DNA from: Kangsaoukella pontilimi
GTDB lineage: Bacteria > Pseudomonadota > Alphaproteobacteria > Rhodobacterales > Rhodobacteraceae
Direction: 5' to 3'
DNA length: 64,000 nt
NCBI RefSeq assembly: GCF_009830125.1
Contig: NZ_WUPT01000003.1
Span: 248,001-312,000 of the forward strand
This document shows, one piece after another, positions 43,940-52,556 of the stretch (the first letter of the stretch is position 1; every line of letters starts with the position of its first letter). The notes under the pieces were generated by a model. The model did no database searches. It was not told the origin of the DNA and worked only from the letters and a program-made list of their open reading frames with translations. Made by a program: the position numbers and the translations under genes.

Positions 43940-45296
43940 CTTCAAGCCCGAGATCGAATGGAGCAGGGTCCATCGCGGGTGTGGGATCTTCAAGCAGATC
44001 GGGCTTTCGAAGGTGTTCGGCCAGGTTTTGGCTGTATCCATCAGGCCCCTTGATTTCGCCGCGCTCGATCCAGAACCCTTCGTCGACCCAGATGGTTCGG
44101 CGGTAGTCTTTGCCTCCCCACTTTGCCTCCGCTTTCCGCCAGCCCAGCTTAGTCATGATATGCCTGTCTGAGTTGGCGCTAGATTTCAGCTCGTCAGATA
44201 TGATCCGCGCGATGTCCGCCAACGGCACCGCGTGTTGGCCAAGGTCAGCAAGATGATCTCGCATCAGTTCGTGCGTCGCCAGCCCATGCGCCCCGTGAAC
44301 CCGCTTCATGAGCGGCGTAGCGTCCTCGACGACGTTCAAGGTCTTCGCTGAGAATCCCTCGGAGAGCGTCCTAGTCATCAGGGATTTGTAGAGCCCTGCC
44401 AAGAACTTCTCTTCTTTCATCGCCTCTTTGATCTCCCCGACAAGCCGTGAAAACTTACCGGCGTGTGGTCCGGTCGAGTGGCCGTCGTGATCAATATCGA
44501 TGAGATAATACCGTCTGTCGTACTCCTCTATCCAAAGTGGGAGGTGATTGGTGGTGAACAGAAAGCAGCAGCATTGCTCTGTCCGCTGTGCCTCCTGGCC
44601 TTTGCGTTCAACCGTCACCTCCTTTTCGGTGATGTACGTCTTTAACGCGTTCCCTTGCGACGAGTCGGGCTTCAGCCGAAGCTCCTCCGATATCACCAAC
44701 TTGCTCGCCAGAACTGTGCTGTTGAAGCGAGCGGCCAGCTTGTCGACGTTGTTCAGCGTCACCGCGTTTTGCTCTCCGAAGAGCCGCGCTATCAGCTGGC
44801 AGAGCGTGCTTTTCCCGGAGCCTTTTGCCTCCGAGTAGAGGAATGGAGCCCAAGTCGGCTTGTCTTCCTCATTTTGCAAACACCACGCGACCCAATCGAG
44901 AAACATCTCCTTCTCGGCGTCACGGGTGAAGATCGCATCGAAGAATTCACCTGCTTTGCCCATGTCGGGTTCGATGTCATCGAGCCTTCGATAAGCTGGC
45001 GGTGACCAACTGTTGACGCCCACCATCCCATTTTCCCGGATCAGACGTCCTGGAGTGGATGGATCGCATCGAACAGAACCATTCCAGATCGGAATGGTCT
45101 GGTCCAAAGCCGAGTGCCTTAGCGCGATGGCACGATTAAATACCGCGGCTAAAACATCTGCGCTCTTGTCTGCCTCGGGGAATTCTTCCGCGAACCTGAC
45201 TACGCAGGCTCGTTCGACATCATCCCTCGACAGTTTCGTTTCAAGACGATCAACCGCGTAGAACTTGCTATCGCGGCGAACGTACCAAGAGCACAT
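43929..45296 (-). CDS. phage/plasmid-type helicase (D5/DUF5906-like primase C-terminal part)
   Basis: 455 residues from the ATG at 45296. Walker A GSGKSTLCQLIARLFGEQ (about 164-181), the superfamily-3 segment NNVDKLAARFNSTVLASKLVISEEL with the Walker B-like acidic pair, and a sensor Asn in FLFTTNHLPLWIEEYDRRYY are typical of D5-like helicases that end phage primase-helicase proteins. Family members are often 600-800 residues with an N-terminal primase domain; only a short piece of that is left here. The frame stays open for 27 more codons upstream of the chosen start, then meets a TAA. The gene could be truncated yet still encode the ATPase. Confidence 0.82.
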   Translation of the reverse strand: MCSWYVRRDSKFYAVDRLETKLSRDDVERACVVRFAEEFPEADKSADVLAAVFNRAIALRHSALDQTIPIWNGSVRCDPSTPGRLIRENGMVGVNSWSPPAYRRLDDIEPDMGKAGEFFDAIFTRDAEKEMFLDWVAWCLQNEEDKPTWAPFLYSEAKGSGKSTLCQLIARLFGEQNAVTLNNVDKLAARFNSTVLASKLVISEELRLKPDSSQGNALKTYITEKEVTVERKGQEAQRTEQCCCFLFTTNHLPLWIEEYDRRYYLIDIDHDGHSTGPHAGKFSRLVGEIKEAMKEEKFLAGLYKSLMTRTLSEGFSAKTLNVVEDATPLMKRVHGAHGLATHELMRDHLADLGQHAVPLADIARIISDELKSSANSDRHIMTKLGWRKAEAKWGGKDYRRTIWVDEGFWIERGEIKGPDGYSQNLAEHLRKPDLLEDPTPAMDPAPFDLGLEDVY

Positions 45297-45666
45297 GGCC
45301 TTAGTCAGTTCCTCGATACTTCGCTTTCTGCGAGCATCTTCCTCATCTTGGTTTTCTGGGCGGATTCCTCCTAGGATTTACAGATCAATTTTGGTCAAAG
45401 TCTGTCGCTTTCTGGCGTCAAAAGACGCCTTATTATTGTTTTTTATGCGTTTTCCGGTGGCTGAGTGTCGCCACCGGCGTGTAGAACTCAGCAAGCCAGA
45501 CGCGATGAATTTTGTGTTCTTGCCCGAAGGCTACGGCGCACTGAGGGACCGATTCCTCGATCCGAAGAGTTCCCTAGCGAAGGCCGACCAGTCAGAAAAG
45601 TCGCCAAATTAGTTTTTTTATTCGGGCCGAACACCTTCGTCCGACACACTCCCGAGTACATTCGCG
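45297..45666. other. non-coding stretch inside the tRNA-Gln element
   Basis: 370 bp upstream of the helicase gene. It is more A+T-rich than the rest of the window (for example CTTATTATTGTTTTTTATG near 45430) and ends at the inner edge of the right repeat arm. Open frames here show no recognisable protein. A minus-strand AGGAGG at about 45373 precedes a short open frame and may mark the original translation start of a longer primase gene now out of frame. Confidence 0.45.
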
Positions 45667-45853
45667 ACCCGCCTACCGGTTCGTCCACTGCGTGCTGGAG
45701 CGGCACATCGTGGGGCGGGACTGGGTCGTTCGGCACCGCTGTCACAATCGTCTGTGCATGAGGCCGGAGCACCTGATCCTCGGTACGCAGGCGGACAACA
45801 AGCGGGACGACTGGGAGTACTGGGCCGGAGGGGTCGACCACCGGTTCCTCTGA
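45667..45853 (+). pseudogene. 3' fragment of the HNH endonuclease gene
   Basis: The frame encodes the last 62 residues of the HNH protein including its H-R-C-H-N, PEH and C-terminal parts, identical to the copy at 43553-43738 and ending at TGA 45851-45853. It has no start codon of its own in the repeat, and the sequence to its left is unrelated to the HNH N-terminus. Confidence 0.8.
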
Positions 45854-46003
45854 GCCGCCCCTGATCAAGCCTCGTCCGGTCCGCCGGGCGGGGCACCCGT
45901 CTCACCCGCGGGAGGGGCGATTGGTGGGGCCGTTTCCAGGCTATCCGGGCGAAAAGGTCCAACGATCTTTGAAGGAATCCGGCCTGGCTGGGGTGGTAGG
46001 ATT
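45667..46003 (-). repeat. right arm of 337-bp inverted repeat
   Basis: Exact reverse complement of 43403-43739 by visual comparison. The outer end at 46003 is the inverted copy of the tRNA-Gln 3' end (45985-46003). The surrounding DNA on the right shows no further tRNA sequence, so the tRNA gene itself is not duplicated. Confidence 0.9.
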
Positions 46004-46493
46004 TCCAGCATCACCTAGAAACCCATCGAAAACCCCGGAAAAGTCCACCATCTGGGGCGGTTCGTGGGGCGAAACGGGTGCGAGGGGTGGTCTTCGACGG
46101 GGACGGAGGGAGGCTGAGCCAAGCGTGACGCTGGGGTGGTGTGTCCGGGCGATCCCTCGGCCCGTCGCTTCGACTGTCCCAACGCCCTCTCACGGGCCGA
46201 TCCCTTCACTTCACCAGCGCGCTCTCGTGTCGGCTTAGGCTTGGCGGTCCTTGACGGTGCGAGGTCTGTCGTTCGCCCCACCGGTCCGAAAGCTGCCGTT
46301 CGTAGCGATCGGTACGAATGACCGCTCTGCGGACGAATCTGCCGTCCGGCATCCTGCGGTGCCCTGTGCTAGAAGGGAGGTTGAGTGCAGTTAAATGATG
46401 GCTTGGCTCTTCGCCAAGCGGTCAAACGCGCTTACGATGTGGCACATTCAAATCACACTGCACGCCGCGTACGGCACGAATGATCGGGGGCGC
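46004..46493. other. intergenic region between the tRNA element and mlaE
   Basis: 490 bp without a convincing gene. At 46287-46328 it carries a copy of a dispersed motif ending CGAATGACCGCTCT, also seen at 51466-51506. The mlaE promoter should be near its right end. Open frames reading through it have no recognisable product. Confidence 0.45.
46287..46328 (+). repeat. dispersed intergenic motif, copy A
   Basis: The 42 bases begin CGAAAGCTGCCGTTCG and end CGAATGACCGCTCT. The copy at 51466-51506 has the same two conserved blocks (GCCGTTCG and CGAATGACCGCT) with similar spacing. A lone CGAATGACCGGTT core is at 50945-50957. All lie between genes. Confidence 0.5.
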
Positions 46494-47624
46494 ATGGACC
46501 AGCAAATCCGCATGGAGCTATCCGAGGCGAGGGGGGAGGAGGCCGATCACCTCCGACTTGTCGGTGCGCTTACGGTGAATACCGTTTCTCAACTTTATCC
46601 GAGGCTTCGACAGCTCGAGCCCGATCATCACACGCTTATCGACCTGGCGGCCGTTGAACGAATGGATACGGCTGGCGCATGGGTGCTGTGTGATCTGGAA
46701 ACGCGACTTTTGGGCCACGGCAGAACACTCGAACTCCGGAACGCGAGTGAAGAAACCATTCTCCTTCTGGAGAGCGTTCGACGAGCGATGCCGGTCAAGA
46801 CGGAGCCTGTCATCAGTGCCCGAGGCCTTGTGGCATTCTTGGAAAAAATCGGTCGCGCGGTTGCTTCAGGCACCGCATTTCTTGTCGAGTTGACAGCTTA
46901 TCTTGGGCAATTCTTCGATCGGCTGGCGCGTATGATACGGCATCCGCACGAGTTCCGTCTGACCGCCCTTGTCGCGCACGCCGAGGATGTCGGTCTCCGC
47001 GCAGTTCCGATTGTCGCGCTCATGGCGTTCTTGATAGGCGTTGTCCTTGCTTTTCAGGGCTCCGCCCAGTTGCAGCAGTTCGGGGCCGAGGTCTTCGTCG
47101 TCGATCTGATCGCGATTTCGATCCTCCGCGAACTGGGCATTTTCCTGACCGCGATCATCGTGGCAGGTCGCACGGCCTCGGCCTTCACGGCGGCCATAGG
47201 GTCCATGAAGATGCGGGAAGAGATCGATGCCATGCGCACCCTTGGCCTCGATCCGGCCACGGTCCTCTTTCTGCCGCGCATTCTGGCGCTCCTGTTGATG
47301 TTGCCGATCCTCGGGCTGATCGCCAATCTCATGGGCCTTTTGGGTGGAGCTTTGATGGCGTGGATCGATCTTGGCATTTCCCCATCGATGTTCCGCACGC
47401 GGCTGATCGAGGGGACCGACGTGAGTCATGTCTTTGTCGGTCTTGTAAAGGCACCGTTCTTTGCGCTCATCATCGGGGTCGTTGGCTGTCACGCCGGCAT
47501 GCAGGTGAAGGGAAACGCCGAGTCGCTTGGTCGTATGACATCGAACGCGGTCGTAACGGCGATCTTCGCCGTGATTGTGGCCGATGCCATGTTTTCAATC
47601 TTTTTCGCGCAGATTGGGCTATGA
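46494..47624 (+). CDS. mlaE: MlaE-family permease with N-terminal STAS domain
   Basis: 376 residues from the ATG at 46494; the open frame upstream is not conserved-looking. Residues 1-105 form a STAS domain (LRLVGALTVNTVSQLYPRL, LIDLAAVERMDTAGAWVL). The MlaE permease follows: IVALMAFLIGVVLAFQGSAQLQQFG, VDLIAISILRELGIFLTAIIVAGRT and SAFTAAIGSMKMREEIDAMRTLGLDP, which is the family signature. The fused STAS part replaces a separate MlaB. With MlaF and MlaD it forms an inner-membrane complex moving phospholipids between membranes. ATGA overlap with mlaF. Confidence 0.93.
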   Translation: MDQQIRMELSEARGEEADHLRLVGALTVNTVSQLYPRLRQLEPDHHTLIDLAAVERMDTAGAWVLCDLETRLLGHGRTLELRNASEETILLLESVRRAMPVKTEPVISARGLVAFLEKIGRAVASGTAFLVELTAYLGQFFDRLARMIRHPHEFRLTALVAHAEDVGLRAVPIVALMAFLIGVVLAFQGSAQLQQFGAEVFVVDLIAISILRELGIFLTAIIVAGRTASAFTAAIGSMKMREEIDAMRTLGLDPATVLFLPRILALLLMLPILGLIANLMGLLGGALMAWIDLGISPSMFRTRLIEGTDVSHVFVGLVKAPFFALIIGVVGCHAGMQVKGNAESLGRMTSNAVVTAIFAVIVADAMFSIFFAQIGL

Positions 47625-48430
47625 AGGACAATACAACGGCAGAGGTGATCATTCGTGTGCGCGGGTTGAAAAACCAATTCGGTTCCCATGTCGTGCACGA
47701 GAACCTCGACCTCGATGTCTGCCGCGGAGAGATTCTGGGCGTGGTCGGTGGATCGGGCACCGGAAAATCGGTCCTGCTGCGATCGATCATAGGTTTGCAG
47801 AAGCCGACATCGGGATCGATTGAGGTTTTCGGCATCGACGTGCTGGCCGACGCAGAGGCCGCGCGCGACACCCTGGACGAACGCTGGGGTGTAATGTTCC
47901 AGGACGGTGCTCTCTTTTCATCGCTTACCGTGCGCGAGAACGTGGAAGTGCCGATGCGCGCGATTCAGGGGCTGGCGCCGACCCTCAGACGGGAACTGGC
48001 CGATTTGAAGATATCGATGGTGGGGCTCGAATACCTGGCAGGCGACAAGTATCCTTCCGAACTTTCGGGGGGCATGCGGAAACGGGCAGGTCTTGCCCGG
48101 GCGCTCGCGCTCGATCCGGAGATCGTGTTCCTGGACGAGCCAACGGCAGGTCTCGATCCGATCGGTGCCGCCGCATTCGACGATCTCATCCGCAATCTCA
48201 GCCGTTCCCTTGGCTTGACGGTTTTCCTCGTCACGCATGATCTCGACACGCTCCACGCCATCTGCGACCGCATTGCTGTCCTTGCCGATCGTAAGGTACT
48301 CGCGACGGGTACTCTTGAGGATATGCTAGGCGTCGACGATCCTTGGGTGCGTGAATACTTTCACGGCCCCCGGGCGCGCGCGGCGTTCAAACCGTCGTCA
48401 CCCGACGTGGCTTCAGGAGAGGACCCGTAA
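47621..48430 (+). CDS. mlaF: MlaF-family ABC transporter ATPase
   Basis: 269 residues from the ATG at 47621. Walker A VVGGSGTGKSVLLRSIIG (about 41-58), Q-loop VMFQDGALFSSLTVREN, signature ELSGGMRKRAGLARALAL, Walker B IVFLDEPTAGLDP and H-loop VTHDLDT. The SGTGKSVL and MRKRAGLARA forms are typical of MlaF/Ttg2A. TAATG overlap with mlaD. Confidence 0.94.
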   Translation: MKDNTTAEVIIRVRGLKNQFGSHVVHENLDLDVCRGEILGVVGGSGTGKSVLLRSIIGLQKPTSGSIEVFGIDVLADAEAARDTLDERWGVMFQDGALFSSLTVRENVEVPMRAIQGLAPTLRRELADLKISMVGLEYLAGDKYPSELSGGMRKRAGLARALALDPEIVFLDEPTAGLDPIGAAAFDDLIRNLSRSLGLTVFLVTHDLDTLHAICDRIAVLADRKVLATGTLEDMLGVDDPWVREYFHGPRARAAFKPSSPDVASGEDP

Positions 48431-50178
48431 TGGAGACGCGCGCGAATTACGTTCTGATAGGGGCGTTCGCACTCGCCGGTTTTCTGGGAATCCTGGGGTT
48501 TTTCCTTTGGTTCGCAAATGTGCAGCTGGATCGCCAGTTCGCGTATTACGACATCGATTTCCGTTCGGTCGCAGGTCTGAGCGACGCCTCCGATGTGCGG
48601 TTTTCGGGACTGCCGGTCGGACAGGTTGTCGATGTTCGACTTTCGCCGAACAACGATGGCAGCGTCCGTGTCAGGATCGAGGTTGACGCCGAAACCCCCG
48701 TCCGGGAGGACAGCATCGCGACGATCGAGGCGCAGGGCGTGACAGGCGTGTCTTATGTCGGAATATCGCCGGGATCGCCCGACGCGCCGCTTATCGCGAG
48801 GTCTTCCGTCGACACGAATGACGATGTTCCAATGATCGAGGCCGGGCAATCGGTGTTGCAGTCCCTGTCTCAGGATGCTCCGGAAATCCTCGCCGAGACA
48901 CTCGAGGTTGTGCGCGAGTTGCGTCAGTTGATCGGTGGTGAGAACCAGCGGCGGGTCGAGTCGATACTGGAGAATGTCGAACGGTCTTCGGTTTCGTTCG
49001 CTCAGGCGCTCGACGACTTCTCGGCCATTAGCGGGACAGTCTCGAATTTCGCCCGAGAGATAGACCGCTTCAACACCACGCTTGATGAACTGACGGGAGA
49101 TGCGTCCGGCGTTCTTGCCGCCGCCGAGACGACGTTGTCTTCGCTCGATGAGTTGTCAAGCGACGCGCGGCGGGTGTTGGCAGTAGGGGCCGAGACCCTC
49201 GAACAGGCAAAAACGACAATCACTACGACCGACCGCTACCTTACTGAAGCGCTTGGTCCAGCAACCTCGCGACTAAGCCTGTCCGTCACCGAGATCGAGA
49301 CGCGTTTTGCCGAGCTGAGCGAAAGCGTATCCGGCCTCGTTGAAACTTACGAAGAGACCGGTCAAGCGGCCACGGCGCGGTTGACCGAGGCGAGGGAAAC
49401 GCTGACGGCGGCGAACGCGATGATCGCGACAGTCGATACGACACTTCAAAGCGTGGATTCGGTCGCGCAAAGACTCGATGGCCTGATTGCCGATGGCGCC
49501 GAGCCACTGATCTCGGAGTTGAGGGTGGCGACGTCGGAAGCGACGGAGGTGATCGCGATGATCGGCGACACCGCCGAAACCGATCTTCCAGTGATACTAT
49601 CCGAGATACGTGCAGCCGCCGAAAGCGCGTCGGCAACGATCATGCGTGTCGGCGACGACCTCTCATCGGCGTCTGGCAGGGTAGATGACCTCACCTTGAG
49701 CGCGGATGAGACGCTGAATGCCGCCCGCGTGACCTTCGCCAATGCCAATGAGACCTTGTCGGCGATCAACGCCGCGCTTGTGACCGGCGACCGCGCCCTG
49801 ACGGCGGCGGAAACGGCGTTTCAAGGGGCCGACCGCGTTTTGAATGAGGATATCGGCCAGATCATCGAGAGTCTGCGCTCCACACTCGCCGAGTTGGAGA
49901 CAACGGTCGGGCAGGTCGCAACGGAAATACCCGGCGTCACAGAAGACCTGCGCGCGGCGAGCCGGTCGGCCGAGACAGCGTTTGCTCAGATCGCGCGCGC
50001 TGTCGACCAATCCGCACCGGCCATTCGCGACTTTGCGGCAAGCGCGCTGCCGCAATACGGTCGGCTTGCTGCCGAGACGCGGGCTCTGATCGATAACCTC
50101 GACACGCTGGTTGAGCAGATCCGCCGCGACCCGAGCCGATTCTTCCTTGATCCACGTGCCCCGGAGTTCAGACGATGA
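48430..50178 (+). CDS. mlaD: MCE-domain lipid transport protein (MlaD family, long form)
   Basis: 582 residues. TM helix about 8-28 (VLIGAFALAGFLGILGFFLWF), MCE domain about 38-118 (VAGLSDASDVRFSGLPVGQV; VTGVSYVGISPGS). About 440 residues of predicted helix follow with many Thr, Ser, Ala and Glu heptads (TLSSLDELSSDARRVLAVG), far longer than Escherichia coli MlaD (183 residues). Long helical tails in MCE proteins such as LetB- or PqiB-like ones can span the periplasm as a tube, and this may do the same. Confidence 0.9.
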   Translation: METRANYVLIGAFALAGFLGILGFFLWFANVQLDRQFAYYDIDFRSVAGLSDASDVRFSGLPVGQVVDVRLSPNNDGSVRVRIEVDAETPVREDSIATIEAQGVTGVSYVGISPGSPDAPLIARSSVDTNDDVPMIEAGQSVLQSLSQDAPEILAETLEVVRELRQLIGGENQRRVESILENVERSSVSFAQALDDFSAISGTVSNFAREIDRFNTTLDELTGDASGVLAAAETTLSSLDELSSDARRVLAVGAETLEQAKTTITTTDRYLTEALGPATSRLSLSVTEIETRFAELSESVSGLVETYEETGQAATARLTEARETLTAANAMIATVDTTLQSVDSVAQRLDGLIADGAEPLISELRVATSEATEVIAMIGDTAETDLPVILSEIRAAAESASATIMRVGDDLSSASGRVDDLTLSADETLNAARVTFANANETLSAINAALVTGDRALTAAETAFQGADRVLNEDIGQIIESLRSTLAELETTVGQVATEIPGVTEDLRAASRSAETAFAQIARAVDQSAPAIRDFAASALPQYGRLAAETRALIDNLDTLVEQIRRDPSRFFLDPRAPEFRR

Positions 50179-50789
50179 ATGCAAGAGTGCGACTGCTTCT
50201 TTTGCTTCTGCCATTGCTGGCTACCGGATGCTCCGCAATCTCCGCTCTGGAAGACGCGTCCGAGCCGCTCGAGGTGTACGAGCTCCGCACGCCACAGGTC
50301 CAGAGGGCCGGTACCCGCCGAAATGTGGAAGTTGTCGTCGAAGAGCCGGTCGGCAGCGGGGCGCTTGCGGTCGAACGGATCATGATCCGACCAGCGCCGC
50401 TTCAGGCGCAATACCTGCCCGGTGTGCGATGGGCAGACCCGGTGCCTGTGATGCTTCAGACACTTCTGGTGAGGAGTCTTACAGAAGCGGGCGCGCTCGG
50501 TTCTGTCGGTCGTCGCCCCTTGGGAACGAACGGCGATTACGCTGTCTTGAGCGAACTGACCGACTTCCAGGGGGAATCGGGAGAGGGAGTAAGCGGCGCG
50601 ACGATCCGTGTCCGTCTGGTCTTTCGTATCGTTCGCGAAAGGAATGCAACGGTTGTCGCTACGCGAGCCTTCTCGGCGACAGAGCAATCCCTATCCACCG
50701 ATGCAGTCGCGATAGTCGAAGCATTCGATCGCGCAACAACAAGAGTTATTGCAGACGCCGTGCCTTGGATTGTGTCGCACACTCGTTGA
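50175..50789 (+). CDS. ABC-type transport auxiliary lipoprotein (PqiC-like)
   Basis: 204 residues. Lipoprotein signal with lipobox LLATGCSA (cysteine at residue 19). The rest matches the layout of the PqiC/YmbA lipoprotein domain: YELRTPQ, VVEEPVGSGALAVERIMIRP, YLPGVRWADPVPVMLQTLLVRSL and SELTDFQGE. It should be anchored in a membrane, probably the outer, as the receiver for lipids carried by the MCE protein. ATGA overlap with mlaD. Confidence 0.87.
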   Translation: MNARVRLLLLLLPLLATGCSAISALEDASEPLEVYELRTPQVQRAGTRRNVEVVVEEPVGSGALAVERIMIRPAPLQAQYLPGVRWADPVPVMLQTLLVRSLTEAGALGSVGRRPLGTNGDYAVLSELTDFQGESGEGVSGATIRVRLVFRIVRERNATVVATRAFSATEQSLSTDAVAIVEAFDRATTRVIADAVPWIVSHTR

Positions 50790-50987
50790 GTGCCAGCGTT
50801 ATCGTAATTCAGCCTCCTCTTCACCAAGGGTGAATTCCTTGCGAGTTTGGCATTCGGGCCAAGTGATGGCGGTACAAGACTGTTCTGCCGGGACATAACT
50901 GAACTTCAGCTTTGGGCTACGAGCGGCCTTCTGACGAAAACACTCGAATGACCGGTTCGCGGACAAAGCAGTCTTTTTCTCGACACC
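50790..50987. other. intergenic region between convergent lipoprotein and ridA genes
   Basis: 198 bp. A small perfect hairpin, TTCACC at 50820-50825 and GGTGAA at 50829-50834 with a 3-nt loop, may stop mla transcription. A CGAATGACCGGTT core of the dispersed motif is at 50945-50957. Confidence 0.4.
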
Positions 50988-51374
50988 TCACGATTTGGCG
51001 ATCGCAGTCGCCTCGATCGAGAGCAAAAGGCCCATCGGGAGGTCGACAATCGGAGTAGACCGCGCTGGAGGTTCGTCGGGGAAATACTCCGCGAAGAGCT
51101 CGTTGAGGGCCGCACGTTCGTTAGCGTCGCCCAACCAAGTTATAACCTTCACCACATCACCCATCGATGAGTTGGAGCATTCAAGACAGCTATTGAGATT
51201 CTTGAAAGCTTGCCTTGCCTGCGCCTCGAAGCTTTCTCCGGCCTTAGTTCCGGTTTCTGGGTCTATACCCGCTTGCCCTGATACGAAGATGAAGTCTCCG
51301 GCCCGAACGACAGTCGAATAGGCGCCATATGGATCTGGCATATCCGGATGGCTGACGACCTGCTTTTTCATCAT
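50988..51374 (-). CDS. RidA/YjgF-family protein
   Basis: 128 residues from the first of two adjacent ATGs (AAGGGG upstream). The family features are present: GAYSTVVRAGDFIFVSGQAGIDPETG, ARQAFKNLNSCLE and the VVKVITWLGD segment. The catalytic arginine usually found in the C-terminal R-x(4)-P-loop appears as ARSTPIVDLP (R near residue 104), so the protein may hydrolyse reactive enamines or imines or belong to a related Rid subgroup. Confidence 0.88.
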   Translation of the reverse strand: MMKKQVVSHPDMPDPYGAYSTVVRAGDFIFVSGQAGIDPETGTKAGESFEAQARQAFKNLNSCLECSNSSMGDVVKVITWLGDANERAALNELFAEYFPDEPPARSTPIVDLPMGLLLSIEATAIAKS

Positions 51375-51659
51375 GGATTCCCCTTATTGGATCGTTTGGA
51401 AGCCTATGACGGCCTGGCGCAGCCAAGCAAGGAGAAGCACAGGCGCGCAGCGTCACCAAAGGGCTCGAAGCCGCCGTTCGCCGCATCTGAGCCGAATGAC
51501 CGCTTTCGAGAAAAAACAAGAAGGCCCCGGCAGGCACCCGACGGAACCCGCGAAGGCGTGGGATTTAGATCGACAAGCGCTTCCTGCGACGCCTCTCGCC
51601 CGCTAAAACCGAGAAAATCCCGGCACCTGTAATGGAGAAAACCATCACAGGAGACTGCC
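51375..51659. other. intergenic region with dispersed motif copy
   Basis: 285 bp with no convincing gene. The region holds the second well-conserved copy of the dispersed motif (51466-51506). A ribosome-binding site (AGGAGA) at 51649 belongs to the small gene that follows. Confidence 0.4.
51466..51506 (+). repeat. dispersed intergenic motif, copy C
   Basis: 41 bases beginning CGAAGCCGCCGTTCG and ending CGAATGACCGCTTT, aligned by eye with copy A at 46287-46328. Confidence 0.5.
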
Positions 51660-51911
51660 ATGCAGGACGATTTCACCCCTTCAACCAACACCGATCCGCC
51701 GGGGCATGGCGAGAGCACTGCGATCACCCGCGATGACGTGCGCACCGGCTCGGTCGTGGTCATCCACGCTTTCGACGACGTGCCTGAACACCTGTTCCGC
51801 GTCGTCTACGTCTACGACGATTGCGTCGGCGGCTACTCGCAGACGGGCCCTCTGGCTCCAGAGTACGGCGAACCGGCCTACGATCTGATCAAAGCCGTCC
51901 ACCGGCGCTGA
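51660..51911 (+). CDS. small hypothetical protein
   Basis: 83 residues from an ATG with a strong AGGAGA ribosome site 8 nt upstream. The N-terminus is Asp/Ser/Thr/Pro-rich; the middle (GSVVVIHAFDDVPEHLFRVVYVYDDCVGGYS) could form a small beta-rich fold. I do not recognise a family. It lies 77 bp upstream of the integrase fragment on the same strand, so it may belong to the same decayed mobile element. Confidence 0.55.
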   Translation: MQDDFTPSTNTDPPGHGESTAITRDDVRTGSVVVIHAFDDVPEHLFRVVYVYDDCVGGYSQTGPLAPEYGEPAYDLIKAVHRR

Positions 51912-51988
51912 TCCCCACGAGCCGAACGCTCGCCCTTCTCAACATTTCAAAAGCTTTGAACCCCGCACCGCCGGGGAAAGGAGACGTC

Positions 51989-52556
51989 ATGTCCAGCAAG
52001 ATCAAGTATGCCTACCTGAAAGACCAGACGTGGCTCTATCGCCGCCACTATCCGGCAGACGTCGCGCCGGTCCTCGGTGCGCGCGCCCTTAAGCGCTACC
52101 TGAAGACTAGCGATCCCAAGGTCGCCGCCACCCGGGCCGCCGAACTGAACCTGGAAGTCGACCGCCAGATCAAGCGCGTTCGGTCCGGCGTCGCCACAGC
52201 TTTGAACGGCGCAAAAACTTGGGAGCACGAAGGAGACCGTTCCCTGACCGCTCTGCGGGCCGCTCTGGGCTCGGAGGTGCTGACGGTGGGCGGGGCGGCC
52301 TATCACGACACCGAGCGGGCCGTCAGGGTGCCGACGGTAGGCGAGTTGGCGGAGAGATACCTTCGCAAACGCGCCGGTGAACTGCGCCCCGGTGGCTTCA
52401 AGAGCGTCCGCTACAGCGTCGGTCTGTTCAGCTCCAAATTCGGAGACCGGCAGATCACCCACGTCACCCGGGAGGATGGGCGCTGGTTCGTCTCTGTTCT
52501 GCCGAACCTGTCCAGGGCGGTCGGCAAGTCGCGGCGGACGCGGGGGTTGGGACTGG
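51989..52556 (+). pseudogene. N-terminal fragment of a tyrosine-type site-specific integrase
   Basis: From the ATG at 51989 (AAAGGAG upstream) the protein reads as a phage integrase N-terminus: a DUF6538-like start (KYAYLKDQTWLYRRHYPADV), the RALKRYLKTSDPKVAATRAAEL segment and the SAM-like core-binding domain (VGELAERYLRKRAG, then KSVRYSVGLFSSKFGDRQI). The frame continues to 52723, but after SRRTRGLGLE at about 52556 the sequence is the antisense of another gene. The catalytic domain with R-H-R-Y is absent, so the gene is broken. Confidence 0.75.

Larger units (their letters stand above)
43403..46003. mobile_element. 2.6-kb tRNA-Gln-associated element bounded by 337-bp inverted repeats
   Basis: The element begins inside the tRNA-Gln 3' end and finishes at an inverted copy of the same 19 bases. 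Between the two 337-bp arms lie the 5' part of an HNH endonuclease gene, a 455-residue helicase/primase-like gene and about 370 bp without a convincing gene. No integrase, capsid or relaxase gene is inside. It may be a remnant of a phage satellite or small integrative element. The inverted, rather than direct, orientation of the tRNA-end copies is not what simple site-specific integration gives. Confidence 0.7.

Noticed and set aside
45265-45612. Plus-strand 115-residue open frame inside the tRNA-Gln element
   Set aside because: It overlaps the start of the helicase gene antisense, has no clear ribosome site and no recognisable features.
46011-46493. Open frames upstream of mlaE, including an N-terminal extension of MlaE
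   Set aside because: The sequence lacks domain features; the STAS domain starts right after the ATG at 46494, which has a G-rich ribosome site.
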